A DNA stretch of 23,866 nt from CBFHND01 sp965657085 (GCA_965657085.1 CBFHND010000036.1:1-23866); one strand, 5' to 3'. Positions 7,981 to 16,127 are shown, counted from the stretch's first letter. Translations and numbers: made by a program. The notes: generated by a model from the letters alone, not told the origin.

Positions 7981-8985
7981 TCAGATCGACAGGCGCGCCG
8001 CGTGGCTGCCGCGTTCGCGGTAGGGGGTGGTGTCGTAATGCGCACGGTAGCATTTTGAGAAATGCGAGGGCGAGGCAAAGCCGCAGGCAAGGGCCACGTT
8101 GATTACGCTCATGTCCGTCTGCATCAGCAGGTTGCGTGCCTTTTGCAGACGCAGTTCCATGTAGTAGCGTTTCGGCGAGCGGTTGAGATAGCGGCGGAAC
8201 AGCCGTTCAAGCTGGCGGGTGGACATGCCCACGTCCTTGGCAAGGATCGAGGGGCTGATCGGCTCTTCGATGTTGCTTTCCATGATCTGGATGACCTGGC
8301 TGAGCTTGGGGTGGCGCACGCCGATGCGTGTCGGCACGCTCAGGCGCTGGGTGTCCTGATCGGTGCGGATGGAAGAGTAGATCAGCTGATCGGCCACGGC
8401 ATTGGCGAGATCTTCGCCATGGCGGTCGGCGATCAGTTTCAGCATCAGGTCAATGGATGACGTCCCGCCGGCGGTGGTGATGCGCGACCCGTCCACCACG
8501 AAGACCGATTTGGTCAGCTCGACCTCCTGGAACTCCTCGGCAAAGCTGTCCTGGTTTTCCCAGTGGATCGTCGCGCGCTTGCCGTCCAGCAGCCCCGCTT
8601 TGGCCAGGGTAAAGGCGGCTGTACACAGGCCCGCAACCGGGATGCCCTTGCGCGCTTCGCGGCGCAACCAGCCCAGAAGGCGTTTGGTGGTGGCCGCCTG
8701 CACGTCGATGCCACCGCAAATCATCACCGTGTCGTCGCGGTTCAACTCATCCAGATCGCCATCCAGCTTGAAGCCGACGCCCGCCGAGCAATAGGCCGCG
8801 TCGCCGCCTTCGCCAACGATCTTCCATTCATACAAGGTTTCGCCCGCCATACGGTTGGCGATGCGCAGGCTTTCAAGCGCGGCCGAGAAACACAGCATGG
8901 TGAAATTGTCCAGAAGGACGAACACGTAACGCTCTGGTTTGGCGTCTTTTTCGGGGCTTCTGGTAGCCTTGCGCGGGTTTGACAT
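7981..8985 (-). CDS. GlxA-family transcriptional regulator (DJ-1/PfpI domain plus AraC HTH)
   Basis: The 334-residue protein joins an N-terminal DJ-1/PfpI-like (class I amidotransferase-like) domain (about 18-185) to a C-terminal AraC/XylS DNA-binding domain (about 225-325). The first has the nucleophile-elbow motif AGLCTAAFTLAKAG with Cys121, and VFVVDGSRITTAGGTSSIDLML. The second has two helix-turn-helix units around ISPSILAKDVGMSTRQLERLF and SVINVALACGFASPSHFSKCY. This architecture is that of GlxA, ArgR (Pseudomonas) and GbdR-type activators, which often sense amino acids, betaines or other quaternary amines. The specific effector cannot be read here. It is divergent from the DAHP synthase gene, and AraC-type regulators often control the divergent gene or themselves, but no regulation is proven. 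Confidence 0.9.
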   Translation of the reverse strand: MSNPRKATRSPEKDAKPERYVFVLLDNFTMLCFSAALESLRIANRMAGETLYEWKIVGEGGDAAYCSAGVGFKLDGDLDELNRDDTVMICGGIDVQAATTKRLLGWLRREARKGIPVAGLCTAAFTLAKAGLLDGKRATIHWENQDSFAEEFQEVELTKSVFVVDGSRITTAGGTSSIDLMLKLIADRHGEDLANAVADQLIYSSIRTDQDTQRLSVPTRIGVRHPKLSQVIQIMESNIEEPISPSILAKDVGMSTRQLERLFRRYLNRSPKRYYMELRLQKARNLLMQTDMSVINVALACGFASPSHFSKCYRAHYDTTPYRERGSHAARLSI

Positions 8986-9182
8986 CGCGGCGTCTTTCTG
9001 TCGTTGGGTTCGGGGGACATGGCCGGTTGCCCGCCCCCAGGCTGTTGCAGCCTGACAGGGACATTGCTCACGTCATGCACGCCACGTCAAGTGGTCGCAT
9101 TTGTGATATGGTCACTCTGCGAGCGCTTTTGTATAAGCGCCGATGCAAACGGTCCCCACGCGGCCTGAAACGGAGAGAAAAG
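8986..9182. promoter_or_regulatory. Divergent promoter region, GlxA-like regulator / DAHP synthase
   Basis: These 197 bases separate two outward-facing genes. The visible elements are direct repeats CACGTCA at 9069-9075 and 9083-9089, a GTGA-N5-TCAC dyad at 9103-9115, a perfect GCGCTT-N6-AAGCGC dyad at 9123-9140, and a -10-like TATAAG at 9132-9137 inside that dyad. A weak TGGTCA at 9109-9114 stands 17 bases upstream of TATAAG, so a plus-strand promoter with overlapping operator-like dyads is plausible. GGAGAG just before 9183 is the ribosome binding site of the DAHP synthase gene. Confidence 0.5.
9069..9089 (+). repeat. Direct repeat CACGTCA x2, candidate AraC-type operator
   Basis: CACGTCA occurs at 9069-9075 and again at 9083-9089 (start-to-start 14 bases), upstream of both divergent genes. 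AraC/XylS regulators contact DNA as tandem half-sites in direct orientation, so these are candidate sites for the adjacent GlxA-like protein. This is inference, since a chance 7-mer repeat is possible. Confidence 0.35.
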
Positions 9183-10553
9183 ATGAGCGAATGGTCCAAA
9201 TCTGACTGGCGGAACAAACCCCGGGTGCAGATGCCTGACTATACCGACGCGGCGGCCCTGAACGCGGTCGAGGCACAGCTTTCAAAGTATCCTCCGCTGG
9301 TTTTTGCAGGTGAGGCGCGCCGCCTCAAGGCGCATCTGGGTGCGGCCAGCCGGGGCGAGGCGTTCCTGTTGCAGGGCGGTGATTGTGCCGAAGCCTTCGA
9401 TCAATTCAGCGCCGATGGCATCCGCGACACCTTCAAGGTGATGCTGCAGATGGCGATGGTTCTGACCTATGGCGCCAAGGTGCCGGTGATCAAGGTGGGC
9501 CGCATGGCCGGCCAGTTCGCCAAACCACGCAGCGCGCCCACAGAGGTGGTCGATGGTGTGGAACTGCCCAGCTACCGGGGTGACATCATCAACGGGCTCG
9601 ATTTCACCGCCGATGCGCGCATTCCCAATCCTGCCAACATGTTGCAGGCCTATACCCAATCGGCGGCCACGTTGAATTTCCTGCGCGCGTTGTCCACGGG
9701 TGGTTTCGCCGACATGAAGCGGGTGCATGCGTGGACCCTTGGCTTTGCCGAAGGGGACAATGCCGCCAAGTACCGCGAGATCGCGGAGCGCATTCAGGAC
9801 ACCATCGATTTCATGGGGGCGGCGGGCATCACCGCGGGCACCACGCACGAGTTTTCGACGGTCGAGTTCTACACCAGCCACGAAGGCCTTCTGCTGGAAT
9901 ACGAAGAGGCGCTGACGCGGCTTGATTCCACCTCTGGCAATTGGCTGGCGGGGTCCGGTCACATGATCTGGATCGGGGATCGCACCCGGCAGCCTGATGG
10001 CGCGCACGTGGAATTCGCGCGCGGTGTGCAAAACCCCATTGGCCTCAAGTGTGGTCCGACCACCACGCCCGAGGACCTCAAGGTGTTGATGGCAAAGCTG
10101 AACCCCCAGAACGAGGCCGGTCGCCTGACCCTGATTGCGCGCTTTGGCGCAGGCAGCGTTGCCGAACACCTGCCACGTCTGATCAAGGCGGTGAAAGAGG
10201 AAGGTGCCAACGTGCTTTGGACCTGCGATCCGATGCACGGCAACACCATCAAGTCCTCGACCGGCTACAAGACGCGGCCCTTTGAGTCCGTTCTGCGCGA
10301 GGTGCGCGAATTCTTTGGTGTGCACCAGTCCGAAGGCACCGTGCCGGGTGGCGTGCATTTCGAGATGACAGGACAGGACGTGACCGAATGCACCGGCGGC
10401 GTGCGCGCGGTCAGCGAAGAAGACCTGAGCGACCGCTACCACACTGCCTGCGATCCGCGCCTCAACGCCAGCCAATCGCTTGAGCTGGCCTTTCTCGTGG
10501 CCGAGGAACTGACGAGCCTGCGCAACGAGCGGGCCGAACAAGCGGCGGTCTGA
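9183..10553 (+). CDS. aroG: Class II 3-deoxy-D-arabino-heptulosonate 7-phosphate (DAHP) synthase
   Basis: This enzyme carries out the first step of the shikimate pathway: phosphoenolpyruvate plus erythrose 4-phosphate gives DAHP, leading to Phe, Tyr, Trp and folate precursors in the cytoplasm. The 456-residue product has the class II (plant/AroA-II) signatures and all four metal ligands in the expected order: Cys68 in LLQGGDCAEAF, His352 in CDPMHGNT, Glu394 in VHFEMTGQDVTECTGG, Asp424 in CDPRLNASQ. It also has KVGRMAGQFAKPRS near the PEP site. The start at 9183 has GGAGAG seven bases upstream and gives the usual family length; the frame is open farther upstream (to 8979), but that stretch is non-conserved promoter DNA. 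A strong terminator follows. The symbol follows common usage for class II enzymes and is not certain. Confidence 0.93.
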   Translation: MSEWSKSDWRNKPRVQMPDYTDAAALNAVEAQLSKYPPLVFAGEARRLKAHLGAASRGEAFLLQGGDCAEAFDQFSADGIRDTFKVMLQMAMVLTYGAKVPVIKVGRMAGQFAKPRSAPTEVVDGVELPSYRGDIINGLDFTADARIPNPANMLQAYTQSAATLNFLRALSTGGFADMKRVHAWTLGFAEGDNAAKYREIAERIQDTIDFMGAAGITAGTTHEFSTVEFYTSHEGLLLEYEEALTRLDSTSGNWLAGSGHMIWIGDRTRQPDGAHVEFARGVQNPIGLKCGPTTTPEDLKVLMAKLNPQNEAGRLTLIARFGAGSVAEHLPRLIKAVKEEGANVLWTCDPMHGNTIKSSTGYKTRPFESVLREVREFFGVHQSEGTVPGGVHFEMTGQDVTECTGGVRAVSEEDLSDRYHTACDPRLNASQSLELAFLVAEELTSLRNERAEQAAV

Positions 10554-10575
10554 GCACCAGCTGACAAGCAGAACT

Positions 10576-10608
10576 AAAAGGGGCGCGGTGGATTTCCGCG
10601 CCCTTTTT
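10576..10608. terminator. Bidirectional intrinsic terminator (aroG / MFS gene)
   Basis: GGGCGCGG (10581-10588) pairs with CCGCGCCC (10596-10603) around a 7-base loop. The stem is extended by AAAA on the left and a run of five T on the right, with a T run also on the minus strand. It lies 22 bases after the DAHP synthase stop and 17 bases after the end of the convergent MFS gene, so it can terminate both. Confidence 0.92.
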
Positions 10609-10625
10609 GCATTCATTGCATACGC

Positions 10626-11837
10626 TCAGGCCACAGACCGCCTTGCCAGCGATGCAAAGCTGATAACCGACCGCAGATCGCTGGAGGCCGCGGCCAGAAA
10701 AGACAGGGCAAAGGCGCCAACAACAAGGGCAAGGCCCGCTTGTGGTCCAAGGCTGCCCGCCACCAGACCGCCGATCAACGCGCCAAGCGGGCGGATACCG
10801 TAAATCGTGGTCTGGATCACCGCATTCACACGCCCCAGCATGTCCGGCGGAGTCACGATCTGGCGCACCGAGTTCTGGGCGACAAGCCACATGGAAGGGC
10901 CAAACCCCAGCAGGAAAATCCACGCCAAGAGCACAGGCAGGGATGTTTCAGGGCCTGTCATCCACAGGCCTGCCGAGGCGACAAGGGAGCTTCCCGGTCC
11001 AAAGAGCAGGACGACCGAGGGTGCTATGCGGTCGGCCAGCCGCCCATAGAGCCACGACCCGGCCACCGCCGCCAGTCCGAAGGCCGACAGGGCAAAGCCG
11101 AAGCTGCCGGGCGAAAGCGCATATACGTCCTGAATCGCGGGCACCAACACCACCAGCAAAGCCGCAAAAGCAAGGTTCCAGAACACGGCACACAGCGAGA
11201 CAGGCAGCAAAAGCCGGTGGCCAAGCACATATCGCCCGCCTTCCAGAATGCGCGTCAGCGGGGCGGCATGGTCCTTGGGAACCACCCCGAACCGGGGCAG
11301 GCTGCTGGTCAAGCGGAGGGCCACAAATGCCCCGATGCTGGCCGCGGCAAAGATGGCCCAGGCAGGCACCCCGCCGATGACAAACCCGATGACCAGCGGC
11401 ACGGCAAATGTGCACAGCGCGCGGGGCAATTCGATGGCCGCGTTGGCCTTGGCCAGGCCTCCGGGTGGGACAGAGCGCGGCAGGATCGACAGGGCGGTCA
11501 GGGTAAACAGGACAACACCGAACCCGGCAAGGGTGATCGCGGCACCGAACCACAGGATCGAGCCTTGCAGAATGGCCAGCGCCGCCCCGGCGAAGCCAAA
11601 GCCGGAGGTCAGCGTTGCGACCATGGCGAGGGTGCGCAACTGCTTTTGATCGACCATCACGCCAAAGGGAATGGACCCCAGCAAGTGCGCCATGGATTGG
11701 CAGGCAACCAGAACACCGATCATTTCCGGGGTAGCACCAAAAGCCACGGACGCAACCAGCGGCACAGAAACCAGAGCGATCTGGTCAGCAAAATGGGTGC
11801 CGTAGGCAGAACCCGTCAAATTGCGGAGGACAGACAT
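10626..11837 (-). CDS. MFS transporter (EntS/MFS_3-like efflux type)
   Basis: This 403-residue integral membrane protein has about twelve hydrophobic segments in two six-helix halves joined by a basic loop (around FGVVPKDHAAPLTRIL). The cytoplasmic loop between helices 2 and 3 carries the MFS motif-A-like GVMVDQKQLRTLA, and the second half has an equivalent GRLADR. The late stretch RQIVTPPDMLGRVNAVIQT is typical of the MFS_3 (EntS, macrolide-efflux-like) group, suggesting proton-driven export of a small molecule. The substrate is unknown. The ATG at 11837 lies at the foot of a perfect inverted repeat with GGGAG in its loop. It is downstream of the PAS-protein gene on the same strand but separated by 115 bases, so co-transcription is uncertain. 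It ends at the shared terminator. Confidence 0.85.
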   Translation of the reverse strand: MSVLRNLTGSAYGTHFADQIALVSVPLVASVAFGATPEMIGVLVACQSMAHLLGSIPFGVMVDQKQLRTLAMVATLTSGFGFAGAALAILQGSILWFGAAITLAGFGVVLFTLTALSILPRSVPPGGLAKANAAIELPRALCTFAVPLVIGFVIGGVPAWAIFAAASIGAFVALRLTSSLPRFGVVPKDHAAPLTRILEGGRYVLGHRLLLPVSLCAVFWNLAFAALLVVLVPAIQDVYALSPGSFGFALSAFGLAAVAGSWLYGRLADRIAPSVVLLFGPGSSLVASAGLWMTGPETSLPVLLAWIFLLGFGPSMWLVAQNSVRQIVTPPDMLGRVNAVIQTTIYGIRPLGALIGGLVAGSLGPQAGLALVVGAFALSFLAAASSDLRSVISFASLARRSVA

Positions 11838-11864
11838 CGGAGAACTCCCGTTGAGGTCTCCGAT
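11836..11864 (-). promoter_or_regulatory. Inverted repeat around the MFS ribosome binding site
   Basis: ATCGGAGA (11836-11843) and TCTCCGAT (11857-11864) are a perfect 8-bp inverted repeat. On the minus-strand mRNA, the first two bases of the start codon belong to the stem and the Shine-Dalgarno-like GGGAG lies in the 13-base loop. It could act as an RNA hairpin affecting initiation or as a DNA operator overlapping the leader. Confidence 0.5.
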
Positions 11865-11952
11865 CTGGATAGGCAGGACAGCGTGGCAAAACGATCCGAA
11901 ACCTGCACAATCGCCGCGCAGCGGTCGTGATCAGCGGAACGTGTGACCGGCC

Positions 11953-12651
11953 TCAGTCGTCGTTCTTGACCAGACGCAGGTAGGGCACTTCGCTGGCAGG
12001 CTTTGGCTGTTGGTACGTCTGCTCGGGTTCCGCAAATCCCTTGACCAGCGGCCGGGCCGGTTGCACGGGCTTTGGCTCCGCTTCGGACGTGGGCAGGGTG
12101 GCCGGTGCAGTGATCGGGCGGATTTTCACGCCCACCAGATCAAACCGGCGCGGGCTTCGGCCAATCTCGCCCCGTGCGACCATGCAGCCGAGGATGCGGC
12201 TCACGTCACCCAGATCGCTTTTCAGCGGCAACAGCAGAATGCGCGCATCCATCTGCGGCTTGTCAAAGCTGGCCTCGGCGCTCAGGCGCATTTCGCACAC
12301 GGCGGGGCGCTGGAACACTTCTTCGAGCGTGTCCGACACCTGTCGGCGGCCATCGGGCGTGATGAAGGAACTGATCGGCATGCCGCGCACTTCCATCCCC
12401 ATCAGATCACCAAGGTGGCTGCCTGCGATGCGCAACCGTGCCATGCCCGGTGCGATACGTTCGAGGATGAACGTGTATTCAAGCGCACTCTCGATCCCGC
12501 GCGGGTCGATCTCTGCCCGCTTGGGCATCAACCGCGTGCCGCGCAGCGCATCCCAATAGCCTTCGACCTGCGAAAGCGCGGAATATCCCGTGTCTGCCTG
12601 ATAATCTGTCATGGTGACTACATTGTGGGTGTTTTGGGTTGAATTGTCCAT
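11953..12651 (-). CDS. PAS_5-family (DUF1491-neighbourhood type unknown) PAS domain protein
   Basis: The 232-residue product has a single PAS-like domain of the alphaproteobacterial PAS_5 type (about residues 25-165): GYWDALRGTRLMPKRAEIDP, ILERIAPGMARLRIAGSHL, GDLMGMEVRGMPISSFI and LLLPLKSDLGDVSRILGCMV. The C-terminal part is a Pro/Lys-rich, probably disordered tail ending in PYLRLVKNDD. There is no output domain (kinase, GGDEF or HTH), so it may sense a ligand or bind another protein; its partner is unknown. ATG 12651 is used; a GTG directly before it (12654) is also in frame. It is divergent from yicC. The PAS_5 assignment rests on remembered family patterns; the parenthetical in the call only marks that the biological role is unknown. 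Confidence 0.75.
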   Translation of the reverse strand: MDNSTQNTHNVVTMTDYQADTGYSALSQVEGYWDALRGTRLMPKRAEIDPRGIESALEYTFILERIAPGMARLRIAGSHLGDLMGMEVRGMPISSFITPDGRRQVSDTLEEVFQRPAVCEMRLSAEASFDKPQMDARILLLPLKSDLGDVSRILGCMVARGEIGRSPRRFDLVGVKIRPITAPATLPTSEAEPKPVQPARPLVKGFAEPEQTYQQPKPASEVPYLRLVKNDD

Positions 12652-12833
12652 CACTCGTCTCGTCCTGATCGGGGGTGACAGCGGGTCAAAACGCTGCTTA
12701 TCCTTACCAGATCGTTAATAACCTATGTCTTTCATGCAGTGTGAAAAATCCCGGGCAGTGGTTAACGATTTGGCGTTTGGCAACCTGCGGGAGAGCGGCC
12801 AAGATGGGTTGCAGCGGAGGGGTGATTGCACGT
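12652..12833. promoter_or_regulatory. Divergent promoter region, PAS protein / yicC
   Basis: The gap of about 180 bases between divergent genes is more A/T-rich than its flanks in 12695-12775. It contains GTTAATAAC (12714-12722) and GTTAAC (12761-12766). No convincing -35/-10 pair can be chosen. GGAGG at 12816-12820 is the probable yicC ribosome binding site, although its 13-base distance from the ATG at 12834 is long. Confidence 0.4.
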
Positions 12834-13772
12834 ATGCCAAGGGCCATGACAAAAACATCAAAAACTGCCCCGACGCCGCAAGCGATCCACTCCATGACTG
12901 CCTTCGCGGGCGGCAGTGGCGCACAAGGCCCGCACCGCTGGACGTCGGAGTTGCGCAGCGTCAACGGCAAGGGGCTCGATCTGCGGGTGCGGGTGCCCGA
13001 TTGGATCACCGGGCTTGAGGCATCGACACGCGCGCTTGTGGCCGGGCCGTTGGCGCGGGGCAACGTGACGCTGAACATCCGCGTGACCCGTGAAGACAGT
13101 GCCGGGGCCGCACAGGTCAATGCAGGACAGTTGCAGGCGGTGCTGGGCGCCTTGGGCGAGATCGAACAACAGGCGATGGACCTTGGTCTTTCGCTGGCCC
13201 CGTCCACCGCGACCGACATCGCGGGTCTGCGCGGTGTGCTGGAACAGGGCGTGCAAGAGGATGACAGCGCGCCTTTGAAAGCAGCTCTTGAGGCGGATGT
13301 GACGGCCTTGATCGAGGCCTTTGTCGCCATGCGCGCGCAGGAAGGGGCCGCGTTGGCCGAGGTACTGGAGGGCCAGTTGACCGAGATCGCGGCGCTGACA
13401 GCCGAGGCCGCGGCGCTTGCCGAGGCCCGCAAGGACGAGATGGCCGCCACGCTGCGCCGCAACCTTGCGCGGGTGCTGGACAGCGCTTCAGACATGGACG
13501 AAGGGCGCATCGCGCAAGAACTTGCCCTGTTGGCGGTCAAGGCCGACATCACGGAAGAGATCGACCGCCTTGGCGCTCATGTGGATGCCGCCCGCGCGCT
13601 GCTGGCTGAAGGCGGCCCCGTGGGTCGCAAGCTGGATTTCCTGATGCAGGAGTTCAACCGCGAGGCCAACACGCTGTGTTCCAAGGCGCAGAACACGGAT
13701 TTGACCCGCGTGGGTCTGGCGCTCAAGGCGCTGATCGATCAAATGCGCGAACAAGTGCAGAATGTGGAGTAG
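12834..13772 (+). CDS. yicC: YicC/YloC family endoribonuclease
   Basis: YicC proteins are cytoplasmic and form ring-shaped endoribonucleases; in E. coli YicC is linked to degradation of the small RNA RyhB. The family hallmarks are present: IHSMTAFAGG at the N-terminus, WTSELRSVNGKGLDLRVR, RGNVTLNIRVTR, and the conserved C-terminal domain with EEIDRLGAHVDAARALL, GRKLDFLMQEFNREANTLCS and KAQNTDLTRVGLALK. From 12834 the protein is 312 residues, against about 290 in most relatives, because some 18 residues precede the conserved MTAF motif. ATG 12846 would remove four of them. The frame stays open upstream to 12675, but that is promoter DNA. The stop is five bases before gmk, a conserved pairing. 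Confidence 0.9.
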   Translation: MPRAMTKTSKTAPTPQAIHSMTAFAGGSGAQGPHRWTSELRSVNGKGLDLRVRVPDWITGLEASTRALVAGPLARGNVTLNIRVTREDSAGAAQVNAGQLQAVLGALGEIEQQAMDLGLSLAPSTATDIAGLRGVLEQGVQEDDSAPLKAALEADVTALIEAFVAMRAQEGAALAEVLEGQLTEIAALTAEAAALAEARKDEMAATLRRNLARVLDSASDMDEGRIAQELALLAVKADITEEIDRLGAHVDAARALLAEGGPVGRKLDFLMQEFNREANTLCSKAQNTDLTRVGLALKALIDQMREQVQNVE

Positions 13773-13777
13773 GCGCA

Positions 13778-14419
13778 ATGGCTGACCGTCGCGGATTGCT
13801 GATTATCCTGTCTTCGCCCTCGGGCGCAGGCAAGAGCACGCTGGCCAAGCGGCTGATGGTCTGGGATCCGACCCTGTCGTTTTCCATCTCGGCGACAACC
13901 CGCGCCGCCCGTCCGGGCGAGGTGGATGGCGCCGATTACCATTTCATCGACGAGGCGACCTTTCGCCAATGGGTCGCGGACGGCGAGATGCTGGAACACG
14001 CCCATGTCTTTGGCCATTCCTATGGATCGCCCAAGTCGCCTGTGCAAAAGGCAATCGACGCAGGGCATGACGTTCTCTTTGATATCGACTGGCAGGGGGC
14101 GCAGCAGATCCGAAATTCGGCGCTGGGGCCTTATGCGCTGTCGATCTTCATCCTGCCGCCCTCGATCTCGGAACTGCATCGCCGCCTGGTCACGCGCGGA
14201 CAGGACAGCGATGACGTCATCGCCAAGCGGATGCGCAAAAGCTGGGATGAGATCAGCCATTGGGACGGCTATGATTACGTGTTGATCAACGACGATCTGG
14301 ACGAGACCGAAGCGCGGCTGAAAACCATCGTTGCCGCCGAGCGGTTGAAACTGGCCCAACAGCCGCGCCTCACAGACCATGTGCGCGCGCTTCAGGCCCA
14401 ATTCGAGGAATTGCCATGA
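13778..14419 (+). CDS. gmk: Guanylate kinase
   Basis: Guanylate kinase catalyses ATP-dependent phosphorylation of GMP to GDP, an essential purine salvage and nucleotide step in the cytoplasm. The 213-residue protein has the P-loop SSPSGAGKST (Lys19), the GMP-binding region SATTRAARPGEVDGADYHFI, and YGSPKSPVQ, VLFDIDWQGAQQIR and ISHWDGYDYVLINDD. The usual YGT in the GMP-binding segment is YGS here, a conservative change. The start has GGAG about eight bases upstream, inside the yicC end. The stop overlaps the next gene as ATGA. Confidence 0.96.
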   Translation: MADRRGLLIILSSPSGAGKSTLAKRLMVWDPTLSFSISATTRAARPGEVDGADYHFIDEATFRQWVADGEMLEHAHVFGHSYGSPKSPVQKAIDAGHDVLFDIDWQGAQQIRNSALGPYALSIFILPPSISELHRRLVTRGQDSDDVIAKRMRKSWDEISHWDGYDYVLINDDLDETEARLKTIVAAERLKLAQQPRLTDHVRALQAQFEELP

Positions 14420-14940
14420 CCATCTATGCTTTGGGCGCGGATCGCCCCGATATTCATCCCGACACATGGGTTGCCCCCGATGCCAACCTGATTGGCAAGG
14501 TCGTTCTGGAAGAGGGCGCTTCGGTCTGGTTCGGGGCCACGATCCGCGCCGATCACGAGGTGATCCGCATCGGGCGCGGCACCAATGTGCAGGAAAACAC
14601 GGTCATGCACATCGATGCGGGCTTTCCCCTGACCATCGGTGAAAACTGCACCATCGGGCACAAGGTGATGCTGCATGGGTGTACCATCGGTACGGGCAGC
14701 CTGATTGGCATGGGTGCGACCGTGCTGAATGGTGCGAAAATCGGCAAGAACTGCCTGATTGGGGCAGGGGCGTTGATCACCGAAGGCAAGGAAATTCCCG
14801 ATGGGTCGCTTGTTATGGGCGCGCCGGGCAAGGTGGTGCGGCAGCTGGACGAGATGACGATCAAGATGCTGGAAGGGTCAGCCTTGCATTACCAGGAAAA
14901 CATGCGCCGTTTCCGTGATGACATGACGGTGGTCGGCTGA
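14416..14940 (+). CDS. Gamma-carbonic anhydrase family protein (YrdA/PaaY-like hexapeptide repeat)
   Basis: The 174-residue product is a left-handed beta-helix protein built from hexapeptide repeats (IGENCTIGHKV, IGTGSLIGMGATVLNGAKIG) with a C-terminal helix. It keeps the residues that bind zinc and substrate in the archaeal enzyme Cam: Arg44 and Asp46 (IRADHE), Gln59, and His65, His82 and His87 (VMHID, GHKVMLH). A CO2-hydrating or related metal-dependent activity is therefore possible. Many YrdA-type homologues have no measurable carbonic anhydrase activity, and the acidic loop carrying Cam Glu84 is absent. It starts inside the gmk stop (ATGA), and its own stop overlaps the next ATG as TGATG. 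Confidence 0.9.
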   Translation: MTIYALGADRPDIHPDTWVAPDANLIGKVVLEEGASVWFGATIRADHEVIRIGRGTNVQENTVMHIDAGFPLTIGENCTIGHKVMLHGCTIGTGSLIGMGATVLNGAKIGKNCLIGAGALITEGKEIPDGSLVMGAPGKVVRQLDEMTIKMLEGSALHYQENMRRFRDDMTVVG

Positions 14941-16127
14941 TGCGCAACGACAAGGGCACGCTGGTACGCCCGGTGCCGTTGCCCCAGAGCGCCTCGCGCC
15001 CGGTGGTCACGCCGCTGTCGCCCTCGGTGGTCTATGCGTCGGACACACCCGACATGCTGGATGCGCAGTACGAGGGCGATCTTCAAGGGTATACATACAG
15101 CCGCGAAGGTCACCCCAATGCCGATGTGGTGGCGGCGCTGCTGGACCGGATGGAGAACGCACCGCATCCCGGTGTTCTGACCTCAAGCGGGATGGGCGCC
15201 GTGTCGGCGGTTTTGTTGGGCCTTTGCAGGGCGGGCGATCACGTCATCGGTGGCAACCAGCTTTATGGCCGGTCCCTGCGCATGATGGCCGAGGACCTGC
15301 CGCGACTGGGCATTGAAACCACGCTGGCCGATCCGGGGGATGTGGATGCCATGCGTGCAGCCCTGCGGCCAGAGACGCGGATGATCCTTGTCGAAGTGGT
15401 GTCGAACCCGACGCTGCGGGTGGCGGATATGGACGGGCTCGCGGCATTGGCGCGTGAGGCGGGTGTGCTCTTGGTGGTGGACAACACGTTCACCACGCCG
15501 CGCGCCTACAAGCCTTTTGATCATGGGGCCGACGTGGTGATCCATTCGGTGACCAAGCTGCTGGCGGGGCATTCGGACGTGATGCTGGGCTATGTGGCCG
15601 CGGCCGACGCCGAGATTGCCGACCGTCTGCGGGTGTTCACGGTGACCGCGGGTATGACGTCCAGCCCCTTTGATTGCTGGTTGGCCGAGCGCGGCATGAT
15701 GAGCTTTGATCTGCGCTTTGACCGGGCGCAGGAGACGGCAGTCAAGCTGGCCGATGCGCTGGCGGAGATGCCGGGCGTGGCGCGGGTGATCTACCCTGCG
15801 CGCAGCGATCACCCCGACCACGCCCGCGCAGCGAATGTTCTTCAGGGGCGCTGGTGCAATATGGTCAGTTTCGAGCTGACAGGTGGACGCACGGCGGCCA
15901 ATGCCTTTACCACGGCGGCGGCGGGCCTCAGCTTTGCGCCGACGCTGGGGGATGTGGGCACCACGCTGTCGCATCCCGCGTCTTCCTCGCACCGCGCCCT
16001 GACGGCGGAGCGGCGGGCGGAGCTTGGCATGTCCGAGGGGTTTTTCCGCGTCTCCGTGGGGCTGGAAGATCCAGGTGAATTGATCGCCGTTTTCGCACGC
16101 GCCGTGGCTGCGGCCCGCGGTGTCTGA
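14940..16127 (+). CDS. Cys/Met metabolism PLP-dependent enzyme (cystathionine gamma-synthase/lyase type)
   Basis: This 395-residue fold-type I PLP enzyme belongs to the trans-sulfuration family. The landmarks are YSREGHPN (53-60, Tyr and Arg that bind PLP phosphate from the neighbouring subunit), TSSGMGAVSAVL (81 onward), QLYGRS with the stacking Tyr109, VEVVSNPTLRVAD, DNTF with Asp181, the Schiff-base lysine Lys206 in HSVTKLLAGHSD, and LSHPASSSHRAL. Reaction type (synthase, lyase or O-acyl-homoserine sulfhydrylase) cannot be separated reliably from sequence, so no symbol is given. Its ATG overlaps the previous stop (TGATG). A 12-base tandem duplication begins at its stop codon and fills much of the gap before phoR. 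Confidence 0.9.
   Translation: MRNDKGTLVRPVPLPQSASRPVVTPLSPSVVYASDTPDMLDAQYEGDLQGYTYSREGHPNADVVAALLDRMENAPHPGVLTSSGMGAVSAVLLGLCRAGDHVIGGNQLYGRSLRMMAEDLPRLGIETTLADPGDVDAMRAALRPETRMILVEVVSNPTLRVADMDGLAALAREAGVLLVVDNTFTTPRAYKPFDHGADVVIHSVTKLLAGHSDVMLGYVAAADAEIADRLRVFTVTAGMTSSPFDCWLAERGMMSFDLRFDRAQETAVKLADALAEMPGVARVIYPARSDHPDHARAANVLQGRWCNMVSFELTGGRTAANAFTTAAAGLSFAPTLGDVGTTLSHPASSSHRALTAERRAELGMSEGFFRVSVGLEDPGELIAVFARAVAAARGV

Noticed and set aside
8979..9182. N-terminal extension of the DAHP synthase to 8979
   Set aside because: The extra 68 residues are basic, non-family sequence overlapping the divergent regulator start and promoter elements; ATG 9183 has a good ribosome binding site and the family length.
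9282..10616. 444-codon minus-strand frame opposite the DAHP synthase gene
   Set aside because: It lies fully opposite a confidently identified enzyme and runs through the terminator; its composition is His/Arg/Gly-rich shadow translation.
10740..11930. 396-codon plus-strand frame opposite the MFS gene
   Set aside because: Gln/Arg/Gly-rich shadow with no domain, while the minus-strand frame has clear transporter helices.
12711..12767. GTTAATAAC and GTTAAC as CtrA binding sites upstream of yicC and the PAS gene
   Set aside because: The full TTAA-N7-TTAA spacing is not present, and single half-sites are too common to call.
12675..12833. Upstream extension of yicC to 12675
   Set aside because: The extension of 53 residues would be unlike the family and lies in A/T-richer promoter DNA.
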